A stretch of 64,000 nt of DNA from Methylobacterium brachiatum (GTDB lineage Bacteria > Pseudomonadota > Alphaproteobacteria > Rhizobiales > Beijerinckiaceae), in assembly GCF_020523825.1 (NCBI RefSeq), contig NZ_JAJALK010000008.1, forward strand, positions 186,001-250,000, read 5' to 3'. Every line of letters begins with the position of its first letter. Positions within the stretch are counted from its first letter, which is position 1. The notes beneath the pieces are model-generated. The model saw nothing but the letters and a program-made list of their open reading frames with translations. It searched no databases and was not told the origin of the DNA. Of the stretch, positions 35,289 to 43,896 are shown in pieces. Position numbers and translations under genes: made by a program.

Positions 35289-36808
35289 GCCGGCCCGGAA
35301 AGAGCGTCCGGCAGTCGATGGCATGGCTGCACACCTGGTCCGGTCTCGTGGTCGGCTGGGTGCTGTTCGCGATCTTCGTCACCGGCACCGCGAGCTACTA
35401 CCGCGCTGAGATCTCGCACTGGATGCGGCCGGAGCTCAGCGAGCCGACGGCCGATCCGGCGACGGCGGCGACCCGCGCCGCGATCTATCTGAAGCGGCAG
35501 ATGCCCGATGCCCTGGCCTGGTCCGTCAAGCTTCCGACCGCCGAGCACCCGTCGACCGAGATCTATTGGTGGAACCATCCGGCCGGACCGTATCACCACG
35601 CGCTGCTCGATCCCGCCACCGGCGAGGCGTCTCAGGCGCGCGACACGCGGGGCGGCGATTTCCTCTACCGCTTCCATTTCGAGCTGAGCCTGCCGCCGAT
35701 CTGGGGACGCTGGATCGTCGGGACCTGCGCGATGATCCTGCTGATCTCGTTGATCACCGGGATCATCACCCATCGGCGCATCTTCGCGGACTTCTTCACC
35801 TTCCGGCGGGACAAGTCGGCCCAGCGCGGCTGGCTCGATGCCCACAACGTCGTCGGCGTGCTGGCGCTGCCGTTCCACCTGATGATCGTCTATACCGGCC
35901 TCATCGAGCTGGGGCCGATGCTGATGCCCTGGGGCGTGAAGGTGGCCTATCGGCACGATATCCTGGCCTATTACGCCGAATCCGGAATCATGGCGGCGAC
36001 GCGCAAGCCCGCGGGCCAGCCCGGCAGCCTGATGCCGCTCGGCGACATCGTCACCCGGGCGATGGCGGCCCACGGCGAGGCGCCCGAAGTCGTGATGGTC
36101 ACGATGCCGGGCGATGCGGCCGCGAGCGTCACCGCGTTCTTCGAGGAGCCCCCCGGCCTGGCCCATCTGCATCCGCAGATCGTCTATGCCGGCGATACCG
36201 GCGCCGAGTTGTCGCGCACCGGCGAGGTCGGCGCGGCGACCCGCACCGGCGCCGTGATGGTCGGCCTGCACGAGGCGCATTTCGCCGCCGCGCCACTGCG
36301 GGCGCTGTTCTTCCTCTGCGGAATTATGGGTGCGGCGACCATCGCGTCCGGCCTCGTGCTCTGGACAGTCGCGCGGGCGCCGAAGGGCGCGAACCCGGCG
36401 GGCTTCGGCCTGCGTCTGGTGCGGGTCCTGAATCTCGGCACCATCGCCGGCCTGCCCACGGGTCTGGCCGCCTATTTCTTGGCCAATCGCCTGTTGCCCG
36501 TCGACCTCGCCGAGCGCGCCGGCTGGGAGGTGCGCGCCTTCTTCACCGCCTGGATCCTCGCCGCCCTGGTGGCGTCCCTGTACCCGAAGGCCAAGGCCTG
36601 GCCGTTCGCCTTGGGGATCGCGGCGCTCGCCTTCCTGGCCATCCCGGTCGCCGACACGCTCACCGTGGGCCAGGCGCGGTTCCTCGGCTTCGACGCGGCG
36701 ATGCTGGTGGTCGCCATCCTGCTCGCCGTCGGCGCGCGGCTCGCGGCCAAGCGGCCGGAGCGGTCGCGGGTCGCCCGGCCGACCTTGTCCAGGGCGGTGG
36801 AAGCGTGA
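35285..36808 (+). CDS. PepSY-associated transmembrane protein (siderophore reductase-type)
   Basis: The 507-residue protein has an N-terminal SMAWLHTWSGLVVGWVLFAI segment, a periplasmic loop, a middle pair of segments, GLHEAHFA near residue 330 and further C-terminal segments. PepSY-TM proteins sit in the inner membrane, and some act as ferric-siderophore reductases or uptake factors. Conserved histidines in HTWSG, RFHFEL, DAHNVVGV and HEAHF are candidates for haem ligation. It is the middle gene of a DUF3649-PepSY-DUF3325 operon with four-base overlaps on both sides. Confidence 0.88.
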   Translation: MSRPGKSVRQSMAWLHTWSGLVVGWVLFAIFVTGTASYYRAEISHWMRPELSEPTADPATAATRAAIYLKRQMPDALAWSVKLPTAEHPSTEIYWWNHPAGPYHHALLDPATGEASQARDTRGGDFLYRFHFELSLPPIWGRWIVGTCAMILLISLITGIITHRRIFADFFTFRRDKSAQRGWLDAHNVVGVLALPFHLMIVYTGLIELGPMLMPWGVKVAYRHDILAYYAESGIMAATRKPAGQPGSLMPLGDIVTRAMAAHGEAPEVVMVTMPGDAAASVTAFFEEPPGLAHLHPQIVYAGDTGAELSRTGEVGAATRTGAVMVGLHEAHFAAAPLRALFFLCGIMGAATIASGLVLWTVARAPKGANPAGFGLRLVRVLNLGTIAGLPTGLAAYFLANRLLPVDLAERAGWEVRAFFTAWILAALVASLYPKAKAWPFALGIAALAFLAIPVADTLTVGQARFLGFDAAMLVVAILLAVGARLAAKRPERSRVARPTLSRAVEA

Positions 36809-37152
36809 CCGCTTCCGCGCTCGCCCTGAGCCTCTGCCTCAGCTTCTCGAGCTTCGCCGCCCTGGCGCTTAGCCTCGACCGGCACCACCGCGCCGCATTC
36901 CGGGTCCCCGCGCCGCGGGCGCGCATCCGGAGCCTGCGGGCAGCCGGATGGTCTGGACTCGCGGTGGCCTTCGCCGCAGCGGTCGCCTGCAGCGGTTGGA
37001 ATTTCGGGCCGGTGCAGTGGATCGGCGGCCTGACCGGGGGGGCGCTGCTGGTCGTGGCGGTGATGTCCTATCGCCCGGCCTGGCTGCGAGCCGCCGCGGT
37101 CGCGGCGTTGCCGCTGGCGATGCTCGCCCTGCCGTTCGCCCTGGGCCCCTGA
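36805..37152 (+). CDS. DUF3325 membrane protein
   Basis: The 115-residue protein has three to four transmembrane segments, with LSLDRHHRAAF after the first segment, as in DUF3325 proteins. The start is GTG 36805, overlapping the PepSY-TM stop (GTGA). DUF3325 usually closes the same iron-uptake operon. The function is unknown. Confidence 0.8.
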   Translation: MTASALALSLCLSFSSFAALALSLDRHHRAAFRVPAPRARIRSLRAAGWSGLAVAFAAAVACSGWNFGPVQWIGGLTGGALLVVAVMSYRPAWLRAAAVAALPLAMLALPFALGP

Positions 37153-37508
37153 GAACCGTCTCAAGCGTCTGCCAAGCTAACGCTCAAGGTCAGCACATCG
37201 GCTTTGCAGGAATGCGACAGTGTTGGCCGAGCAATCGGCGGCTGGGCGCCGCGACGGGCCGGTCTTCGCATGGCTGCCGGGCACTTCAGAACCGGTCCAA
37301 AATTGTCCCCTCGCGATCCTGAACAGGAGGGCGTAGACTCGCCCCACTCGCGCACTGGCCAAAAGTCCACCTTGATTCGGCAGGCCAAAAGCCATTGGCT
37401 GCCATCCGAGCCGAACCGGACCGACCTGAGATAAGCGGCGGTCCGCGTACCAGCTTCAGCCCAAGAGCCGCGGTTCGCGAGGCCGGGGCTTATGGAGGGA
37501 ACAGAGCC
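37153..37508 (+). other. Intergenic region upstream of the aldehyde dehydrogenase gene
   Basis: These 356 bases hold no supported gene. GGCCAAAAG occurs twice in direct orientation (37357-37365 and 37383-37391, a 26-base period), which could be a regulator-binding site. No clear promoter elements are visible. A GGAGGG lies before the ATG at 37509. Confidence 0.4.
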
Positions 37509-39032
37509 ATGAACAAGCCGGAATTCCTCGGCGACGCCCGGACGAAGTCACCCTTCTCGGCCCGCTACGACAATTTCATCGGCGGCCAATGGGTCGCCCC
37601 GACCGCCGGTCGCTATTTCGAGAACACCTCGCCGATTACCGGCAAGGTCATCTGCGAGGTGGCGCGCTCCGATGCCTCCGACGTGGACAAGGCGCTGGAC
37701 GCCGCCCACGCGGCTAAGGAAGCCTGGGGCCGCACCGCCCCGGCCGAGCGCGCCCGCATCCTCAACAAGATGGCCGACCGGATGGAGGAGAACCTCGATC
37801 TGATCGCGCTCGCCGAGACCTGGGACAACGGCAAGCCGATCCGCGAGACGACCAACGCCGACATCCCCCTGGCGATCGACCATTTCCGCTACTTCGCCGG
37901 CTGCGTCCGCGCGCAGGAGGGCTCGATCTCCGAGATCGACCACGACACGGTGGCCTACCACTTCCACGAGCCGCTCGGCGTCGTCGGCCAGATCATCCCG
38001 TGGAACTTCCCGATCCTGATGGCGGTCTGGAAGCTCGCCCCGGCGATCGCGGCCGGCAATTGCGTGGTGCTGAAGCCCGCCGAGCAGACCCCCGCCTCGA
38101 TCCTCGTGGTGATGGAGTTGCTGGCCGACCTGCTGCCCCCGGGCGTGATCAACATCGTCAACGGCTTCGGTCTCGAGGCCGGCAAGCCGCTGGCCTCCTC
38201 GCCGCGCATCGCCAAGATCGCGTTCACCGGTGAGACCACCACCGGCCGCCTGATCATGCAATACGCCTCGCAGAACCTGATCCCGGTGACCCTGGAGCTG
38301 GGCGGCAAGTCGCCGAACATCTTCTTCGCCGACGTGGCCAACGAGGACGACGACTTCTTCGACAAGGCCCTCGAAGGCTTCACCATGTTCGCCCTCAACC
38401 AGGGCGAGGTCTGTACCTGCCCGAGCCGCGCGCTCGTGCACGAGTCGATCTACGACCGCTTCATGGAGCGGGCGATCAAGCGGGTCGAGGCGATCACCCA
38501 GGGCTCGCCGCTGGATCCCGCCACGATGATCGGCGCCCAGGCCTCGGGCGAGCAGATGGAGAAGATCCTCAGCTACATCGATATCGGCCGCCAGGAAGGC
38601 GCGCAGCTGCTCACCGGCGGTGAGCGCAACGTCAAGGACGGCGAGCTGGCCGAGGGCTTCTACGTGAAGCCGACGGTGTTCCGCGGCCACAACAAGATGC
38701 GGATCTTCCAGGAGGAGATTTTCGGCCCGGTCCTGTCGGTCACGACCTTCAAGGACGATGCCGACGCGCTGTCGATCGCCAACGACACCCTCTACGGCCT
38801 CGGCGCCGGCATCTGGACCCGCGACGGCACCCGCGCCTACCGCTTCGGCCGGGCGATCCAGGCCGGCCGCGTCTGGACGAACTGCTACCACGCCTATCCG
38901 GCCCATGCGGCCTTCGGCGGCTACAAGCAGTCCGGCATCGGCCGCGAGACCCACAAGATGATGCTCGATCACTACCAGCAGACCAAGAACATGCTGGTCA
39001 GCTACTCGGCCAAGAAACTCGGCTTCTTCTGA
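37509..39032 (+). CDS. NAD-dependent aldehyde dehydrogenase (AcoD/ExaC type)
   Basis: The 507-residue enzyme has VTLELGGKSPNIFF and the catalytic Cys302 in GEVCTCPSR; the Cys-Thr-Cys pattern is typical of the ExaC/AldB subgroup that oxidises acetaldehyde and related aliphatic aldehydes. The NAD-binding IIPWNFPILM is at residue 160. The length is normal for the family. A terminator follows, and then a DUF779 gene, which is a frequent partner of this subgroup. In a methylotroph it may serve C2 or longer alcohol oxidation, which is inference. Confidence 0.92.
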   Translation: MNKPEFLGDARTKSPFSARYDNFIGGQWVAPTAGRYFENTSPITGKVICEVARSDASDVDKALDAAHAAKEAWGRTAPAERARILNKMADRMEENLDLIALAETWDNGKPIRETTNADIPLAIDHFRYFAGCVRAQEGSISEIDHDTVAYHFHEPLGVVGQIIPWNFPILMAVWKLAPAIAAGNCVVLKPAEQTPASILVVMELLADLLPPGVINIVNGFGLEAGKPLASSPRIAKIAFTGETTTGRLIMQYASQNLIPVTLELGGKSPNIFFADVANEDDDFFDKALEGFTMFALNQGEVCTCPSRALVHESIYDRFMERAIKRVEAITQGSPLDPATMIGAQASGEQMEKILSYIDIGRQEGAQLLTGGERNVKDGELAEGFYVKPTVFRGHNKMRIFQEEIFGPVLSVTTFKDDADALSIANDTLYGLGAGIWTRDGTRAYRFGRAIQAGRVWTNCYHAYPAHAAFGGYKQSGIGRETHKMMLDHYQQTKNMLVSYSAKKLGFF

Positions 39033-39066
39033 GTTCCGGTCCGGGTCATCCCCCGAGCTGACTTCA

Positions 39067-39092
39067 CCCCGGCCTCACGGCCGGGGTTTTTT
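39067..39092 (+). terminator. Terminator after the aldehyde dehydrogenase gene
   Basis: CCCCGGCC and GGCCGGGG form a perfect 8-bp stem around TCAC, followed by TTTTTT. It lies 34 bases past the stop. Confidence 0.9.
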
Positions 39093-39143
39093 GTTCGGGG
39101 GAGGGGGCGCCATCCCGACGCGAGGGTTATCCAGTTCTAAACC

Positions 39144-39190
39144 CCTCATCCTGAGGCGGCGACGCTTCGCTTCGGCACCTCAGGATGAGG
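39144..39190. repeat. CTCATCCTGAGG-family palindromic repeat, short copy 2
   Basis: CCTCATCCTGAGG and CCTCAGGATGAGG are perfect inverted arms around a GAAGCG-containing loop of about 21 bases. This is the compact 47-bp form of the family. Confidence 0.8.
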
Positions 39191-39291
39191 GCGGGGGTGG
39201 GAATGTCCGCTTTCGCAGCAGGTCAAATCCTGCGCGTCGTGGAAATTCGAATTCCAGCACGCATATCCAACACTCAGCACGGGAGGGCAGT

Positions 39292-39717
39292 ATGAGCGCG
39301 GTCTCGACGCAAGAAGCCACCACCGCGGAGCAAACCGGGGCCGACGGGACGCCGCTGCGGGTGACCGCCACCCCCGCGGCTCTGGCGCTGATCGACGAGC
39401 TTCGCTCCGAATACGGACCGGTCATGTTCCACCAGTCCGGCGGCTGCTGCGACGGGTCCTCGCCGATGTGCTACCCGGTCGGCGACTTCATCATCAGCGA
39501 CGGCGACGTCCATCTCGGCACCGTCGGCGGCGCGGACTTCTACATCTCGCGCTCGCAATTCGAGGTCTGGAAGCACACCCACATCCTGCTCGACGTGGTC
39601 CCGGGGCGCGGCGGCATGTTCTCGCTGGAAAACGGCCGGGAAAAGCGCTTCCATATCCGCTCGCGGCTGTTCACCGAGGCCGAGAACCGGGCGCTCGAGG
39701 GCGCGTGCAAGCTCTGA
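39292..39717 (+). CDS. DUF779 domain protein
   Basis: The 141-residue protein carries the DUF779 core: MFHQSGGCCDGSSPMCYP with three cysteines, GGADFYISRSQFEVWKHT and VVPGRGGMFSLENG. DUF779 proteins are usually encoded beside AcoD-type aldehyde dehydrogenases; the Cys/His residues suggest metal or redox chemistry, but no function is proven. A strong GGGAGGG lies five bases before the ATG. The longer frame from 39091 crosses the repeat and terminator and is rejected. Confidence 0.86.
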   Translation: MSAVSTQEATTAEQTGADGTPLRVTATPAALALIDELRSEYGPVMFHQSGGCCDGSSPMCYPVGDFIISDGDVHLGTVGGADFYISRSQFEVWKHTHILLDVVPGRGGMFSLENGREKRFHIRSRLFTEAENRALEGACKL

Positions 39718-39733
39718 GGCGGGGAGGGGATCA

Positions 39734-40141
39734 ATGGCCACCGTGAAGCTGTTGAGCGACGCCGAGGCGGAGGCCGATCCGCGGGTGCGGGCGGTGTTCG
39801 CCGACATCCGGGCGACCCGCGGCTCGGATTTCGTCAACAACTTCTGGCGCGGCCTCGCCAACGATCCGGGCCTGCTGGAGCGGACCTGGGCCAGCCTCAA
39901 GACCGTGATGGGACCGGGCAGCCTCGACCCGCTGACCAAGGAGCTGGTCTATATCGCGGTCTCGATCGCCAATGGCTGCCCCTATTGCATCCACTCGCAC
40001 ACCGCGGCGGCGGGCGCGAAGGGCCTGACCCCGGAGCAGCACGGCGAGTTCCTGGCGGTGGTCGGCATGGCGAACCAGACCAACGCCCTGGTCAACGGCA
40101 TGCAGATCCCCGTGGATGCCGCATTCAAGGTGGGGGAATGA
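39734..40141 (+). CDS. Carboxymuconolactone decarboxylase / AhpD-like protein
   Basis: This 135-residue protein of the CMD/AhpD fold has CPYCIHSHTAAA near residue 80, the redox CxxC-x3-H motif of peroxidase-type members. It may reduce peroxides or act in adduct removal next to the aldehyde dehydrogenase cluster, which is inference. It starts 16 bases after the DUF779 stop and overlaps the cupin start. Confidence 0.87.
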   Translation: MATVKLLSDAEAEADPRVRAVFADIRATRGSDFVNNFWRGLANDPGLLERTWASLKTVMGPGSLDPLTKELVYIAVSIANGCPYCIHSHTAAAGAKGLTPEQHGEFLAVVGMANQTNALVNGMQIPVDAAFKVGE

Positions 40142-40581
40142 TGAGCGACGAATTCGAGACCCGGAAGCCGGGCCTGGTGGTGCTGCGCGAGAGCGCGCCG
40201 TTCCGCGGCAAGCAGGGCCATATCTACCGCCCGGCCATCTCGGCGGAGGCGGTCGGCGCCAAGGCCCTGCATCTCCAGCTCCTGAGGATCCCGCCCGGCG
40301 AGCGCGCCCACGCCCACAAGCACGAATCGCACGAGACCGCGATCCACGTCCTGTCCGGCATCTCGGGCTGCTTCTGGGGCGAACACCTGGAGCACCACGT
40401 GATCGCCGGCGCCGGCGAGTTCGTCTACATCGCCGCCGACGTTCCGCACCTGCCCTACAACCGCAGCCAGACCGAGCCGGTGACCGCGGTGATCGCCCGG
40501 ACCGACCCGAACGAACAGGAGAGCGTGGTCCTGCTGCCCGAGCTCGAAGCCGGCGTCGATTGGTCGAAGGCGGAGGGGTAG
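40138..40581 (+). CDS. Cupin-domain protein
   Basis: The 147-residue protein is a single cupin barrel with metal-ligand pattern HAHKHESHETAIHVLSG (first motif) and a second motif ending in ADVPHLPYN. The substrate is unknown. The ATG overlaps the AhpD-like stop; an adjacent ATG at 40141 is equally possible. It ends the aldehyde dehydrogenase-DUF779-AhpD-cupin group. Confidence 0.86.
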   Translation: MMSDEFETRKPGLVVLRESAPFRGKQGHIYRPAISAEAVGAKALHLQLLRIPPGERAHAHKHESHETAIHVLSGISGCFWGEHLEHHVIAGAGEFVYIAADVPHLPYNRSQTEPVTAVIARTDPNEQESVVLLPELEAGVDWSKAEG

Positions 40582-40625
40582 GCTGCCGGTCTGTTCGCCC
40601 GGCGAACGCATTTCCAAACAGAACA

Positions 40626-40707
40626 CCTCATCCTGAGGTGCCGAAGCGTAGCGGAGGCCTCCTTCGAGGCCCCGCAATCTTCGATTGCCGGGCACCTCAG
40701 GACGAGG
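40626..40707. repeat. CTCATCCTGAGG-family palindromic repeat, copy 3
   Basis: CCTCATCCTGAGGTGCC and GGCACCTCAGGACGAGG are inverted arms with one mismatch. The inner part contains GAAGCGTAGCGGAGG and CCTCCTTCGAGG. It lies between converging genes. Confidence 0.82.
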
Positions 40708-40759
40708 GCGTGGGTGGGAGAGATCCAACCCGTACGGTCCGGCTCTTCCCGCCCCAGCG

Positions 40760-41782
40760 CTACCGTTGCTCGATGCGCTCGTTGGCCAGCCGCTCGGCGC
40801 GGGTACGCTCCTCGCCGCTGAGCCCGGACAGGGCCTGGTCCAGCCAGGCGTCGGACAGGCCCTGCGCGGCGGCGGCGAGGTTCCAGGCCGCGGCCTCGAT
40901 CGGGTTCTTGGCGACGCCGCGGCCAACCGCGTAGAGCCGGGCGACGCGGTTCTGCGCAATGGCGTTGCCGCGGGAGGCCGCGTGCAGGAAGTAGCGGGCG
41001 GCCGAACGCTCGTCCTTGGTCACGCCGTTGCCGTTGAACAGCAGGATCGCGTACTCGACCTCGCTGGCGAGATCGCCGTTATCGGCGCCGCGCCGGAACC
41101 ACTGGGCCGCCTGGCTGGCATCCTTGGGGACGCCACGGCCCTGGAGATAAAGCACACCCAGATCGTGCTGGGCCGGCCCGATCTCGGCCTCCGCGGCCTT
41201 GCGGAACTGCGCGGCGGCCGCCACCTCGTCGGCAGTGGCGCCGGTGCCGATCAGGATCAGGCCGAGATTGTAGGCCGCCGTGGCCGAGCCGTTGGCGGTG
41301 GCCTGCTCCAGCCAACGCCGCCCGGCCTTCGGGTCCTTGGGCATGCCGCGCCCGTCGAGCGCCATCAGGCCGAGCGAGGACATCGCGGCAGCGTCGTTCT
41401 GGGCGGCGGCGAGGCGGTACCATTCGGCCGCCTTCACGGGGTTCTGCTTGACGCCGAGTCCCTGGTTGTAGAGCTCGCCCAGCAGCGTCATCGCCGCCGC
41501 ATCCTTGGGATTCGCCTCGATGCGCTTGGTCGCCTCCCGGAAGGCGGTGACGTACTGGCCGCGCTGGTAGGCGCCGTAGGCGAGGTCGACTGGCTGGCCG
41601 CTATTGGGCGGCACGGCGCCCCGGGAGTAGTTCGGCGTGTAGGGGCTTGGAAGTTCCGGCGTCGTCTTCTTGTCGGACGGGGCGGCGGTCTTGGCCGGAT
41701 CGAGGGGACCCGGGGCGGCGAGCGCCGGCACCGGCAGCACCGCGACCAGGAGCACCGCGAAACGCAGGACGCGAAGGCTCAC
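40760..41782 (-). CDS. Exported Sel1-like repeat protein
   Basis: The 340-residue product has a signal peptide (FAVLLVAVLPVPALA) and at least five Sel1 repeats of about 36 residues from residue 80 to 310, with GLGVKQNPVKAAEWYRLAA and GRGVPKDASQAAQWFRRGA as clear units. Sel1 proteins scaffold complexes in the periplasm. GTG 41782 overlaps the ThiE-like stop (GTGA), which decides the start; the open frame upstream is shadow. Confidence 0.88.
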   Translation of the reverse strand: MSLRVLRFAVLLVAVLPVPALAAPGPLDPAKTAAPSDKKTTPELPSPYTPNYSRGAVPPNSGQPVDLAYGAYQRGQYVTAFREATKRIEANPKDAAAMTLLGELYNQGLGVKQNPVKAAEWYRLAAAQNDAAAMSSLGLMALDGRGMPKDPKAGRRWLEQATANGSATAAYNLGLILIGTGATADEVAAAAQFRKAAEAEIGPAQHDLGVLYLQGRGVPKDASQAAQWFRRGADNGDLASEVEYAILLFNGNGVTKDERSAARYFLHAASRGNAIAQNRVARLYAVGRGVAKNPIEAAAWNLAAAAQGLSDAWLDQALSGLSGEERTRAERLANERIEQR

Positions 41783-42423
41783 GCGGCCTGCCCCGCGAGC
41801 ACGGCCTGCGCCCGGGCCACGGCGTCGGGCTCGTTCAGCCATAGGCTGCTCTCCAGGCCGACGAACTCGGCACCGGTGGCCGCGAGCGGGCCGATCTCGT
41901 CCGGTGCCGCGGCAACCGCGACGCAGGGCGTCTCGAAGATCTCGGCCCACCATTCGGCCCGGGCCAGCACGGTCTCGGCCTCGGGGGCGACACCGTCCGG
42001 ATAGAGGCCCCCGAACATCAGGTAATCGATGCCGGCCTCGCCCGCCTCCATGGCGCCGTGCTTGGTCTCGAGGCCGCCCGCCCCGAGGATGCGGCCGTCC
42101 CGGAGACGGTCGCGCAGGTCCTTCAGGTCGCGCGGCTTGTCGACATGCACCCCGTCGGCGCCGCCCCTCGTCGCCACCGAGACGAGGTCGCCGGTAAAGC
42201 CCGGGCAGGCCACCACCAGCGCCGCGCCGCAGCCCTGGGTGATCGGCGCGATCTGCTTCACCCGGGCGGTGAGCCCGCGCTCGTCGGTGGCGGCGAGCCG
42301 CAGGATCACGGCCGCGACATCGCCCGCCTTGCAGGCCGCGTCGAGCGCGACCGCGAAGGCGTCGATGCCGTCGGCATCCAGGTTGTGGGGCCCGAGCAGG
42401 GCGAGGCGCTGTTGGCTGCTCAT
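41779..42423 (-). CDS. ThiE/TenI-like protein, divergent
   Basis: The 214-residue protein has a TIM-barrel of the thiamine-phosphate synthase superfamily, with GADGVHVDKP and DYLMFGGLYPDG aligned to the family's GADGVHxGQxD and phosphate-site strands. The GQ of the first motif is replaced by DK and the usual GxSxH strand reads GAGGLETKHG, so classical activity is doubtful. No other thiamine gene is near. It follows fbaA by 20 bases in the same direction. An alternative function in sugar-phosphate chemistry is speculation. Confidence 0.76.
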   Translation of the reverse strand: MSSQQRLALLGPHNLDADGIDAFAVALDAACKAGDVAAVILRLAATDERGLTARVKQIAPITQGCGAALVVACPGFTGDLVSVATRGGADGVHVDKPRDLKDLRDRLRDGRILGAGGLETKHGAMEAGEAGIDYLMFGGLYPDGVAPEAETVLARAEWWAEIFETPCVAVAAAPDEIGPLAATGAEFVGLESSLWLNEPDAVARAQAVLAGQAA

Positions 42424-42443
42424 CGAACCGGCCGGCCGGCGCG

Positions 42444-43514
42444 TTACTGCGTTCCAATCTTCGGATCCAGCGCGCCGCTGGCGTAGCGCTTGGCCATCTC
42501 GGAGACGGAGATCGGCCGGATCTTCGAGCCCTTGCCGGCAGTGCCGAACTCCTCGAAGCGCTGCTTGCACAGCTTGGTCATCGCCTCCATGGCGGGCTTC
42601 AGGTACTTGCGCGGGTCGAACTCGGACGGGTTCTCGGTGAGCACCTTCCGGATCTGGCCGGTCATCGCCATGCGGTTGTCGGTGTCGATGTTGATCTTGC
42701 GCACGCCGTGCTTGATGCCGCGCTGGATCTCCTCGACCGGCACGCCCCAGGTCGGCTTCATCTGGCCGCCATACTGGTTGATGATGTCCTGCAGCTCCTG
42801 CGGCACCGACGAGGAGCCGTGCATCACCAGGTGGGTGGTCGGCAGGCGGCGGTGGATCTCCTCGATCACGTTCATCGCCAGAACGTCGCCGTCCGGCTTG
42901 CGGGTGAACTTGTAGGCGCCGTGGCTGGTGCCCATGGCGACCGCGAGGGCGTCGACCTTGGTGGCCTCCACGAACTTCACCGCCTCGTCCGGGTCGGTCA
43001 GCAGCTGGTCGTGGCTGAGCGTGCCCTCGGCGCCGTGACCGTCCTCGGCCTCGCCTTGGCCGCTCTCCAGCGAGCCGAGCACGCCGAGCTCGCCCTCCAC
43101 CGAGACGCCGGCCCAATGGGCCATCTTGGTGACGTTGCGGGTGATCTCAACATTGTAGTTGTAGTCGGCCGGGGTCTTGCCGTCGGCCTTGAGCGAGCCG
43201 TCCATCATCACCGAGGTGAAGCCGTACTGGATCGCGGTGGCGCAGGTCGCCTCGTTGTTCCCGTGGTCCAGATGCATGCAGACCGGGATATGCGGGTAGA
43301 TCTCGACCAGGCCGTCGATCAGCTTGGCCAGCACGACGTCGTTGGCATAGGCGCGGGCACCGCGGCTCGCCTGCAGGATGACCGGCGAGTCGGTGGCATC
43401 GGCCGCCGCCATGATCGCCAAGCCCTGTTCCATGTTGTTCAGGTTGAACGCCGGCACGCCGTATTCGTGCTCAGCGGCGTGGTCGAGAAGCTGCCTGAGG
43501 GTGATCCGTGCCAT
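42444..43514 (-). CDS. fba: Class II fructose-bisphosphate aldolase
   Basis: This zinc-dependent aldolase joins or splits fructose-1,6-bisphosphate. The 356 residues include zinc ligands in HLDHGNN (His81, His84), VEGELGVLGSLE and the GVRKINIDTDNR phosphate/ligand region. The extended EDGHGAEG loop is typical of the class IIA-type variant found in Hyphomicrobiales and Calvin-cycle bacteria. Its place with pgk and gap supports use in gluconeogenesis during growth on C1 compounds. Confidence 0.95.
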   Translation of the reverse strand: MARITLRQLLDHAAEHEYGVPAFNLNNMEQGLAIMAAADATDSPVILQASRGARAYANDVVLAKLIDGLVEIYPHIPVCMHLDHGNNEATCATAIQYGFTSVMMDGSLKADGKTPADYNYNVEITRNVTKMAHWAGVSVEGELGVLGSLESGQGEAEDGHGAEGTLSHDQLLTDPDEAVKFVEATKVDALAVAMGTSHGAYKFTRKPDGDVLAMNVIEEIHRRLPTTHLVMHGSSSVPQELQDIINQYGGQMKPTWGVPVEEIQRGIKHGVRKINIDTDNRMAMTGQIRKVLTENPSEFDPRKYLKPAMEAMTKLCKQRFEEFGTAGKGSKIRPISVSEMAKRYASGALDPKIGTQ

Positions 43515-43575
43515 CGTCGTCTGTCTTCCCGCTTACCGTCTGGTGGTCCGCCCGATCGCCCACGGCGACGGAAAT

Positions 43576-43812
43576 CTAGTGTGCCTCGTTGTCCAGGCTG
43601 GCGATCAGGTTGTCGATGTCTTTGACACAGGCATCGAACTCGCTGGCCGAGGCGCGCATGGTCGCGAGCAAGGCGATCGCCTTGCTCTGATCCGCCGGTA
43701 TGGTGGCTTCGAGGCTGTCGAGTCGAGCCAAGGTCTCGGTCCGCGATTGCACGATCTTCGCCTGCATGTCCCTCAGGATCTCGATCGTGACGGTTTCCAG
43801 AGTCTCGCTCAT
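43576..43812 (-). CDS. Small alpha-helical protein of unknown function (78 aa)
   Basis: Read from ATG 43812, this is one nearly continuous amphipathic helix pair (VTIEILRDMQAKIVQSRTET, then ALLATMRASASEFDACVKDI). No family is recognised. GTG 43818 would add two residues. It lies between pgk and fba in the same direction. Confidence 0.6.
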   Translation of the reverse strand: MSETLETVTIEILRDMQAKIVQSRTETLARLDSLEATIPADQSKAIALLATMRASASEFDACVKDIDNLIASLDNEAH

Positions 43813-43853
43813 CGACACGCCCCTGGCCGGTGGAGGCCAAGCTTTAGATAGGT

Positions 43854-43891
43854 GCGCGGCGTTGTCGGGCCAGAACCCGATACCGCCGCGC
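43854..43891 (-). terminator. Hairpin after pgk
   Basis: GCGCGGCG (43854-43861) pairs with CGCCGCGC (43884-43891), with an inner TCGGG/CCCGA stem around CCAGAA. It starts just after the pgk stop. No T-run follows, so it may be an mRNA-stabilising or weak terminator hairpin. Confidence 0.45.
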
Positions 43892-43896
43892 CGTTC

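Noticed and set aside
39218..39233. tRNA T-arm-like hairpin (GCAGG / CCTGC around TCAAAT)
   Set aside because: No acceptor, D or anticodon arms can be built from the flanking bases, so this is a chance hairpin beside the DUF779 start.
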